Assembly: GCA_947492135.1 (NCBI GenBank)
Contig: CANLQR010000007.1
Coordinates: forward strand, 1-39,999
From: Deltaproteobacteria bacterium
Lineage (GTDB): Bacteria > Myxococcota_A > Polyangia > Nannocystales > Nannocystaceae
Direction of reading: 5' to 3'
Length of the DNA stretch: 39,999 nt
The notes under the pieces: model-generated
What the model was told of the DNA's origin: nothing
Database searches by the model: none
Seen by the model: only the letters and a program-made list of their open reading frames with translations
Program-made: the position numbers and the translations under genes
Part shown: piece after piece, positions 1 to 8,100 of the stretch
Position numbering within the stretch: position 1 is the stretch's first letter
How the letters are laid out: the number at the start of each line of letters is the position of its first letter

Positions 1-33
1 CGAACGGGGTCGCAGGCCCCATTCGAGACGAAG

Positions 34-60
34 AGCCCCCGTTTTTGACGGGGGCTTTTT
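34..60 (+). terminator. Intrinsic terminator of a gene upstream of the window
   Basis: A perfect 9-bp stem, AGCCCCCGT (34-42) with ACGGGGGCT (48-56), closes a 5-nt loop TTTTG. A T run at 56-60 follows. It lies before the TonB receptor start at 146, so it probably ends a plus-strand transcript that begins left of the window. It is the clearest rho-independent terminator seen here. Confidence 0.88.
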
Positions 61-145
61 CGTTGGTTTGCTGTGCGGATCCAAAGCGACCCTTGCTCGG
101 GATGCTTCGACGTAAGCGCCTCGAGGCTGCGGGGTTTTTCGCGGC

Positions 146-3100
146 GTGACGCGCCTTGCTTCGATCCTCACGCTTGCTTGCGCGTCAGCGTTGGTGCCGG
201 CAGTTGCCGCGGCGGCCGACGACTCGTCCATCGCCGGAGCCGTCATCGACGAGAACACCAAGGAGCCACTGCGCGGCGCGATCGTGTGGATCGAGTGCAT
301 GTGTCTGCAGTCGCGGATCGAGACCCAGACCAACGACTCGGGGCTCTACGTCGCGAGCAACCTCCCGGCGGGCCTGTACACGGTCCGCGTGTTCAAGGGC
401 AAAGCCAACGTCGACAAGACGTTCGAGCTGCCACGGGCCGCCAAGTTCCGCGCCAACTTCAGGATGGATCCGCAGGACAGGATCAGGCGGCCGATCTTCG
501 TCCGCAAACCTGCGGTCGATTCGCGCACCACCGCGACCGGTCGGGTGATGGACGCCCAAGAGTGGGCCAACGTGCCGACCAGCACCAACCGCACTCACAT
601 CGGGGTCGCCGAGGCGGTACCGACCGCGCAGCAGACCACCGGGGGCCTCATCATGGGCGGCGGGACCCCGACCGACATCAAGTACACGCTGGGCGAGTCG
701 AGCCTCAACAGCCCGCGCTTCAGTACGGTCACCGCTGGGATCCTGCAGGACTTCTTGTCCGAGATCGAAGTGCTCGAGGCCGGCTATGACGCCGAGTATG
801 GGGATGCGTCGACGGGGCAGGTTCGCACGCGCCGTCAGTCCGGTAGCAATCGCTTTCGTGGCAGCGCTCGGTTCACCTATACGCCGCGCCTGGCGAAGCC
901 GCGTACGATCACCGCGACCGACAACGCTGTGCGCGCGATCGAGGTGCCCGACTACCAGATGCAGGGCGTCATCTCGGCTTCGGGGCCGATCATCAAGGAC
1001 AAGCTGTACTGGTCGGGCGGCATCTCGCTGACCGGCGGCCGTGGCTCCCTGATCCAGAGCTTCCATCACCGCGTCGACAAGGACAACTCTGGGGGCTACG
1101 AGGCCTGTCCGTACGAGAACGGAGCCTACGACTGCGTCAGGGGCGGCGACTACATCGCGACGGAAAAGTTCGCGGAGCAGAAGTTCACCACCGGAGTGGC
1201 CTCGCCGCAGTTCTTTGGTGGGATCGACTGGGCCATCAACCCCAAGCACCGCATCGAGCTCACCGTGTTTGGTCAGCCCTCGTTTCAGCGCAGGGCGTTT
1301 CGGCGGGCGCCCAACGCCAACTATGATCCGGCTGCGTTCGGCAACACGCTGAGCACCGATCCGCTCGGCGGCGGGTCGCTGGTGGCGAACGGCATCGTCG
1401 ATGGCTCCCTGGGCTGGGACCGCGCCAACTCCACTCTGTCGTCGATCGACTACAAGGGTCGTGTCGCGAAGGACAAGATCGAAATCGATGCCACGCTCGG
1501 CTACGGCGAGTTTGTCGGCGTCACCGCGTGGAAGGTGGATGACCCCGAGAGTCGCAAGCAACCCATCACGCAACAGACCGACACGCAGGGCGCGAGCCTG
1601 TTTGCCTTGCTCGACACCGAGCAACGCGTCAATCATGTCTCCGGCGTCGAGGCGGCGTGCAACGACTCCAACCTCCCCGGTCAGAGTTGCCCGGTTCGCC
1701 AGTGGCTCTCGGGTGGCATCGGTCCCTACGGGTCCGGGCGCCAGCGTAGGATCGAGGGCTTGTTGTCTCTGACGCACTTTTTCAACGCCGCGGGCGCCCA
1801 TCAGCTCAAGTACGGCGTTCGGGCAGAACACGTCGAGGACCGCGTGACCGAGCAGTATTCGGGGAACAACGCCGAGGACTTCTACGACCGCTGCGGCGCC
1901 CAGGGCAAGCAGGGGTCGGGCGAGTGGTGCTACGATCGGAGCACCGATGAGTACTCGATCGACACCGGGTCGCGGGTCGACAACCACCGCTTGATCCGCG
2001 TAAACACCGACAATCCCGATGCGCGGACGTCGATCGGCTACGGCCGCATCCGCCACGAACAGGGCGAACTACGGGCGATTGCCACGCCGATCGGTGGCGG
2101 CGCGAGGGTGGCGGCCTACCAGGCTCGGGTGACTACCCAGAACTACTCGGTCTACCTGCAGGATCGTTGGGCGCTACGCTCGAACGTCTTTCTCAGCGCC
2201 GGGGCGCGCTGGGAGCTCCAGGACATGCGGGACGTCCTCGGGCGTCGCGCAGTGTTCATCTGGGACAACGTCGCGCCGCGCGTCGGCCTCAGCTACGACT
2301 GGACCGATGAGGGCAAGAGCCGGTTGTTTGCAAGCTATGGGTGGTTCTACCAACCATTGCCACTGCAGCTGAACTCGCGGGTGTTTGGTGGGCTGGTCCA
2401 GGTGGGTCGCACCTATCGCAATTCGGACTGCGTTGGGCAGACCACCACGACCGGCGACGGGGCGGTTCACGCCCGGACCGATGGTGGTGCGCCCACGGAG
2501 TACTGCACCGATTCGCGTTCGTACACCACGGGGCTCACCGAAGGCGCGGTCGTTCCGCGACTTCGTGGTCAGTACAACCAGCAGTTTCAGATGGGATACG
2601 AGCAGGAGGTCATCGAAGACCTGACGCTCGGAGTCCGTTGGCTGCACAACGATCTCGGGCGAGCGGTCGAGGACATCTCTACCGACGGAGGTAACAACTT
2701 CATCATTGCCAACCCGGGTGTAGAGGTCGCTCAGGCCGACATCCAGGCCCAGCGCAGCCGCTGCGAGGACCTCACGCGGCAGCTCAACGCCACCGCCCAA
2801 GACTCCGACCGCCGGCCGGAGATCGCTCGCGACGTGCAACGCTGCGAGTTTCTCGTCGATGCCTACGGGAAGGTCGGTACCGACTTCACCCGGCCTCGCC
2901 GCACGTACGATGCGTTCACCTTCGAGGTGCGCAAGCGCTTCGCGCGGAACTGGATGTTCACCGGCAGCTACACCTTCAGCCGCCTCGTGGGCAACTCGGA
3001 CGGCTTTGTCGACCCCACCACGGGCTCGGTGAACATCGGTGCGAGCGCGCAGTACGACCTTCCCGAGCTGGTTCGCAACAGCTTTGGGCCGTTGTCCACG

Positions 3101-3604
3101 AACATTCCCCACCGCGTGCGTGTGGACGGGTTCTACACCTTCGATCTGAAGGAGGCAGGGCGGCTGACGGTTGGATCGAGCGCGCGGTATCAGTCGGGCT
3201 ACCCGATCTCGATACGGGGCGGCAACACCCGCTACGGGGTCGGCAGCGTCTATGTGGTACCGCGCGGCGCGGGTGGTCGTGTCCAGGGCAACTACAACTG
3301 GAATCTGAGCGTGGCCTACGGCTATCCGATCAAAGATGATCTCGAGCTGGAGGTCTCGGTGAGGTGGTTCAATGTCACCAACGCGAAGGCGGCGTTGCGC
3401 GTCGACGAGGTGTACTCGTTCGATACGACGCGGGCGGTGGCGGGCGCCGATCTGTCGGACATCAAGCACACCAAGGTGCAGAGTGCCGGACGTCCCGGCG
3501 AGTTCTTTGCGCGCGACATTCTCGCGCCCCAAGGCAACTACGGGGCTCGCACGGCGTTTCAGAATCCGACCGCAGCGCAGATCGACGTGGTGCTGCGCTT
3601 TTGA
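146..3604 (+). CDS. Oar-like TonB-dependent outer membrane receptor
   Basis: 1152 residues. The GTG start is chosen because a good signal peptide follows directly (MTRLASILTLACASALVPAV, then AAAA). Residues about 27-110 form a carboxypeptidase-regulatory-like beta domain (SSIAGAVIDENTKEPLRGA). Residues about 130-235 look like the plug, including the EVLEAGYDAEYGDASTGQV motif typical of plug ends. The rest is a large beta-barrel ending in Phe (VVLRF), the usual signal for outer-membrane insertion. This order matches Oar-type receptors of Myxococcota and Bacteroidota, which take up large ligands or support adhesion and development. No obvious TonB box was seen and the substrate cannot be inferred. 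It stands alone: a terminator lies upstream and a convergent gene downstream. Confidence 0.9.
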   Translation: MTRLASILTLACASALVPAVAAAADDSSIAGAVIDENTKEPLRGAIVWIECMCLQSRIETQTNDSGLYVASNLPAGLYTVRVFKGKANVDKTFELPRAAKFRANFRMDPQDRIRRPIFVRKPAVDSRTTATGRVMDAQEWANVPTSTNRTHIGVAEAVPTAQQTTGGLIMGGGTPTDIKYTLGESSLNSPRFSTVTAGILQDFLSEIEVLEAGYDAEYGDASTGQVRTRRQSGSNRFRGSARFTYTPRLAKPRTITATDNAVRAIEVPDYQMQGVISASGPIIKDKLYWSGGISLTGGRGSLIQSFHHRVDKDNSGGYEACPYENGAYDCVRGGDYIATEKFAEQKFTTGVASPQFFGGIDWAINPKHRIELTVFGQPSFQRRAFRRAPNANYDPAAFGNTLSTDPLGGGSLVANGIVDGSLGWDRANSTLSSIDYKGRVAKDKIEIDATLGYGEFVGVTAWKVDDPESRKQPITQQTDTQGASLFALLDTEQRVNHVSGVEAACNDSNLPGQSCPVRQWLSGGIGPYGSGRQRRIEGLLSLTHFFNAAGAHQLKYGVRAEHVEDRVTEQYSGNNAEDFYDRCGAQGKQGSGEWCYDRSTDEYSIDTGSRVDNHRLIRVNTDNPDARTSIGYGRIRHEQGELRAIATPIGGGARVAAYQARVTTQNYSVYLQDRWALRSNVFLSAGARWELQDMRDVLGRRAVFIWDNVAPRVGLSYDWTDEGKSRLFASYGWFYQPLPLQLNSRVFGGLVQVGRTYRNSDCVGQTTTTGDGAVHARTDGGAPTEYCTDSRSYTTGLTEGAVVPRLRGQYNQQFQMGYEQEVIEDLTLGVRWLHNDLGRAVEDISTDGGNNFIIANPGVEVAQADIQAQRSRCEDLTRQLNATAQDSDRRPEIARDVQRCEFLVDAYGKVGTDFTRPRRTYDAFTFEVRKRFARNWMFTGSYTFSRLVGNSDGFVDPTTGSVNIGASAQYDLPELVRNSFGPLSTNIPHRVRVDGFYTFDLKEAGRLTVGSSARYQSGYPISIRGGNTRYGVGSVYVVPRGAGGRVQGNYNWNLSVAYGYPIKDDLELEVSVRWFNVTNAKAALRVDEVYSFDTTRAVAGADLSDIKHTKVQSAGRPGEFFARDILAPQGNYGARTAFQNPTAAQIDVVLRF

Positions 3605-3633
3605 GCCACGCGCTGGTTCGTGCCCCGCGGAGC

Positions 3634-5100
3634 CTAGCCTCCGTGAGCGTCGAGGTAGGACTTGGCCTTGTTGTCGTCGGGGTGGTTCTCGAGCACCTTG
3701 CGGTAGTGGGCCTTTGCCGCGTTCTCGTTGCCACGGGCGAGCTCGAGCTCCGCGGCCAGCAACAGCGCGCGACGATCCGAAGGTGAGCTGCGCAACGCAC
3801 GGTCGCACAGCGCCCGGGCCGACGCGTCGCGGCCCAGAGCGTGGTGGGCCTCTGCCATGCACACCGTCACGGCGACGGCGTTGGGCTTCAGATCGAAGGC
3901 CTGCTTGAGCAGATCGAAGCCGGCGTCGGCGTTTCCCGAACGCACGAGCTTGCAGCCGTCGGCCAGTAGGGTGTCGTAGGCTTTCTTCTTGCTGTCACCG
4001 TCGGGCTTCGGCGTGACGGGCTTTGGCGTCGCGGGCTTTGGTGTGACGGGCTTTGGCGTAGGCTCGACGACCACCGGTGGGTCGGGCGTCACGGTCGGTT
4101 CGGCGGCGATCGTTGGTTCTGGCTCTGGAATCGGCTCTGGCTCCACCACCACCGGGGCATCTGGATTGTCCGGGGTCGGTGGTGCGAGCTCAGCGACCGG
4201 CGGGTCGTCGGCAATCGCCACGACGTCTGCGCTGTCGAGGCGTTTGCGCAGCATGCGAGCGAGGGGCTGTTGAGGGACGTCCGCGAGCACATCATTGATC
4301 TGCGCCGAGGCTGCGTCGTCGGCTCCCGAATGCGCCAGTGCGACGGCGGTCAACAGCCGCACCAGCGCCGTCTGTCGTTCGGTCGCCTTGAGCTGGGCCA
4401 GGATGCTGGCAGCCAGCGCCTCGGAGGGCTCGGGCCCGCGCCACAACGGCATGGAGATCGCCGCCGCACGGAGCTCTGGATCGCGAAAGCTCGGCAGCAG
4501 CACCAGCGGGAACGACTCGGTGATGTCGGTGCCCGAAGCCAGCTCTGCACGGGCCAGGGCTGCCTCGATCCGGCCCGGATCGGAGCTGTGCCGATCAAGC
4601 TCGCGTCCGAGATCACGTGCGCGGGTGATCGACGTCGCAGCGAGCTTCTGCACGGACTCGCGATCGGTCGGATCGAGCTCGGCACGGATCGACGCCTCGA
4701 GCGCGACCGCAGCGTACAGCTCGAGCAACTCGACCTTCGCGGCCGTCGCCTTGGTCGCGAGCGTCGTCGATCTCTCGAAGCGCTCGAGCTCGGCGACGGA
4801 CTGCGCCATCTGGTCGTTGTCGAGCATGCCCCGGGCCGTCGCAGCCCGCGCACCAAGCTCGGCGAGCCCCACGTACGCGTGCGTCGTCGGTGCGGGGGCG
4901 GAGACCTCGGCGCGTGGTCGCGACGTGTTGGCGGTGTACGCGATGATCGCGGTGACCCCGAGAAAACCGGCCAGCGCCACGGTCATGCGTCCGGCGGGAG
5001 GATCGAGCGGTGGCTGGGGCATCTTGCGGGGGCGCGGCAACGAGCGCCGCATCCTTTCCTTCGCCAAGTGTGGCCCAGCAGCCCGGTCGTCGGCAATCAC
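3634..5100 (-). CDS. Membrane-anchored TPR protein with Pro-rich stalk
   Basis: 488 residues, last gene of the ppiD operon. A GTG start at 5100 overlaps the stop of the preceding gene (GTGA, 5097-5100), indicating translational coupling; an in-frame ATG at residue 17 is the alternative. A basic N-terminus precedes one membrane segment at about residues 40-56 (VALAGFLGVTAIIAYTA). A helical Ala-rich region follows, then a Pro/Glu and TPKPV/A repeat stalk. The C-terminus (about 365-488) has three TPR-like helical pairs (DAGFDLLKQAFDLKPNAVA, ASARALCDRALRSSPSDRR, AKAHYRKVLENHPDDNKA). The likely topology is a short cytoplasmic tail with the repeats outside the inner membrane. It is probably a protein-interaction scaffold, and its partner is unknown. 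Confidence 0.8.
   Translation of the reverse strand: MIADDRAAGPHLAKERMRRSLPRPRKMPQPPLDPPAGRMTVALAGFLGVTAIIAYTANTSRPRAEVSAPAPTTHAYVGLAELGARAATARGMLDNDQMAQSVAELERFERSTTLATKATAAKVELLELYAAVALEASIRAELDPTDRESVQKLAATSITRARDLGRELDRHSSDPGRIEAALARAELASGTDITESFPLVLLPSFRDPELRAAAISMPLWRGPEPSEALAASILAQLKATERQTALVRLLTAVALAHSGADDAASAQINDVLADVPQQPLARMLRKRLDSADVVAIADDPPVAELAPPTPDNPDAPVVVEPEPIPEPEPTIAAEPTVTPDPPVVVEPTPKPVTPKPATPKPVTPKPDGDSKKKAYDTLLADGCKLVRSGNADAGFDLLKQAFDLKPNAVAVTVCMAEAHHALGRDASARALCDRALRSSPSDRRALLLAAELELARGNENAAKAHYRKVLENHPDDNKAKSYLDAHGG
4006..4065 (-). repeat. 15-bp tandem repeat coding for TPKP(V/A) units
   Basis: Four 15-bp units at 4006, 4021, 4036 and 4051 (plus-strand forms such as CTTTGGCGTCGCGGG) code on the minus strand for Thr-Pro-Lys-Pro-Val/Ala pentapeptides in the stalk of the TPR protein. 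Copies differ by one to a few bases, so the array is old or selected at protein level. Confidence 0.85.
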
Positions 5101-8100
5101 GGCTGCGTGCGCCGCTGCTCACTGCTGTATAGCTCCAGGGCGCGGAGCAGCCATCGCGCCTCGTCACTGCGCAACGTCGCAGCGGCGTCGATCTCGTCGC
5201 CGCTGCGGGTACCGACCGATTCGGCCAGCGTGCGCAGTGCTCCGCGGAGCTCGTGGCTCTTTCGCGTTGCCGTGAGCCACCAGTGTCGGGTCAGCTCGAC
5301 GCGCAGCCCGGCGATGTGGTCGGGGCTGGACAGCCAGTGGGCAATCTCGTCCAGCGCAGCGATTCGGGAGGCCCGCGATACCGTGGTCGGCCGCCGCGCG
5401 AGGGCCTCGGCGTGATGCAAGGCCCGCGGCCCGGTGGTGCGGTGGTCGGGGTTCGCCAGGGTGGCGAGCGCGTCGAGGCGGTCAACCAATTCGGCGTCGT
5501 CACCCGCGAGCAATCCGGCGAGCCCGGTGAAACGGCCGACGTGGGCATACATCTCGCGGAACCGGCGTTCGTCGGCCGGCATCGCAACCTCCGGCGGCAC
5601 GACGTTGGTCCAGGTGTCGGTGCGCTGGGCCACCGACGCACGAAGCAACGCACGCAGTGCGGCGTGACCACCGAGTTGCCCAGGGTCGTCGTCGCGTTCG
5701 ACGTCGTCCTCGCGGGTCGGCCACGGCACGAGCCAGCGCTCGAGCGGACCGCCTGGCGTGAGAAAGGCAGCGAGTGCCAGGAGCATTCGTGCGAGCGCCG
5801 GATCGCCGTGGGCCTCGTGCATGCGAGACAGCGCCAGGGCGAGTCCCGCCTGAAGCGGCCGATCGCTCGCCCAGTGTCGCAGCGCGTCAAACAGCGCCAG
5901 CGGTCCGCCCGCGAGGCGCGAGGATGCGGCGATCAGTGCATCGATGTGTTCCGGCGGCCCCACGGTGGCGACCTCGGTCGCGGCTTGGCGCAGGGCTGGG
6001 AGCAGCGTCTGCGTGATCGTGGTCGCGTTGCGCTGGCCCATCGCGGTCGCGAGCTCGAGCGAGCCGCGGCGGCGCGCCTCGTGGAGTGCAGTCAGCACCA
6101 GCGCCGGTTCGTCGCGTCGCCCGCGGGACCACAGCCAGTGCCCCAGCGCTTCGATCTCGGCGCTGCGACCGGCCGCAAAGGCGAGCGGTAGCGCGAGCGC
6201 GCGGGCGGCTTGGTCGTCGACGTCGGCCTCGCGCGCCGCCGCAAGCAGTTCGGCCGCGCGCGCGGCCGCAGCCTCCCGCAGTTCGGCGTCGGGCAGCGCG
6301 GCGCCGCGCTCGAGCACGATCCGGGCCGCACGGACGAGGTGCCGCGCGCGCTCCCGCGGCGAGGCACACACCATGGCGTATCGCTCGAGTGCGTCGGCCA
6401 AGTCGTCGGGCAGCTCATGCAGCTCGAGCAGCTCGACGTGCAACCGCAGCAGCCCTCGATGCTGTGGTCCCGACCGCAGGCCAGCTCGGCAGGTTGCAAG
6501 CGCCCGGGTCGCATCGCCCAAGCCGAGCTCGAGCCGCGCCAGCTCGGCGGCGACATCGGCAAACTCGCCGTCGTCTTCGCGGGCGAGCTCGGCGAATCGA
6601 GCCCGCGCCACGCCGAGCCGTTCATCGGGACTCCCGAGCGTCGCCATCAGCTGGTCGAGCTCGGCCAGGGCCCGGCGTCGGATTGCGGCGTCGTCGACGT
6701 TGGTCAGCCGCGCCAGATCGTCCAGGGCCTCCGCGTTGCGATCGAGCAGGCGTGCGAGCGAGGCCCGCTGGAGTCGGAGCCCCGCGCCGATATCCCCGTC
6801 GCCGCGGTCGCGCAACCGCTGGTAGATCGCGACCGCGGTCGCCTGGCTGCAGGCGAGGGCGACCTCTGCGATGAGGCGCGCGGCTTGGCCCTCGTCGTGC
6901 GGTTCTTTCAGCGCGTGGAGCAGGGCCTGCGCTGCCCGCTCGGGGTCGCCGAGGCGCTGCCACGCGGTGGCTGCGACCTGTAGCCATCCGGCGGAGGCGA
7001 GCCCGGGCGCCATCGCGGCGGCTTCGTGCTCGAGTCGGTCGATCGCCATGGCCGCGTCATCGCCCGCGGACTCATCGATCTCCGCATCGTTCTCGCGCAG
7101 GCGTGCAACCAGCCGATCGATGCGCGCCAGTGCGTCGGGGCCGAGCGCATGGGGCAGGCTCTTGGCGGCAAGGGCGAGGCGCTGCGCGACCATGGCTCGT
7201 GGTCGCAAGCGCATCGCGAGTGTGACTGCGCGGGTGTGAACCCCGTCGTCATCGATCTCGGTGATCGCCGACTCGAGACGTCGGGTGGCGTCCTGATGAT
7301 CGTTGCTCGAGCCCACCCACTGGCTGGCGATCTCGAGTTCGACGTGGGCCCGGGCCGGGCCGGGCCCAAGCGTGCGCAAGACGGCTTCGAGCCCCGCGAC
7401 GACCAGCGAGCAATCGCCCCTGCACCTCGCGAGCTCGAGCAAGAGTTGGCGTGCCCCCGGGTGGGTCGGATCGGCCTGGAGCGCCTCGAGAACATCGGCG
7501 ATCGCCTGCTCGGCGGCTGGGCCTCGGGTATCGCGGCGGTAGGCCGACTGCATCGACAACGCGTGACGATGCAGGACTTCTGCCCGCAATGCCCCCGACA
7601 TCGGCAACCCGCGAAGGTGGTCGAGCACGACGACCAGCTGCGTGGTGTTTGCGGCGCGCTCGTGGATCCGCGCGAGCTCCAGCAGGGCGGGCACGTGATC
7701 GGGCGCGGTCTCGAGCACGAGCTCGAGCAGGACGCGCGCGCCCTCGTCGCTGCCCGTGCGGATCAGCGCCCGGGCTGCGCTCGCAGCGAGGTCAGCGCGC
7801 GCCGTGGCCGAAAGCTCGGGGTGGCGAACCGCCACACAGACGTGGGGCCAGGCGGTGCCGAGGTCGCCCCGGCGAAGCTCGAGTCTCGCAAGCCCTTCGT
7901 TGGCCGTGGCGTCCGACGCATCGCGAGCAATGGCCTCGCGATAGCAAGATGCCGCCAGATCGGCGTGCTGGGTGTGGTGTGACAGCACGGATCCCAGCAG
8001 TGTCCACAGCGGCGCCTGTGCGGCGTCGGGCGTGGCGCTGATCCGCGCGAGCAACTTGGTGCGGGCAACCTCGACGGGCACGACCCCAACCAGAAGCACT

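Noticed and set aside
185-2056. 623-residue open frame on the minus strand under the TonB receptor
   Set aside because: It is antisense to a clearly conserved receptor, has a shadow composition (Arg/Val/Asp/Gly-rich) and no domain; long antisense frames are common at this GC content.
3628-3643. CGGAG/CTCCG hairpin between the receptor and the TPR gene
   Set aside because: Only 5 bp of stem, no T run and it overlaps a stop codon; too weak to call a terminator.
2174-3862. 562-residue minus-strand frame spanning the receptor end
   Set aside because: It overlaps two supported genes in other frames and shows no recognisable motif or signal.
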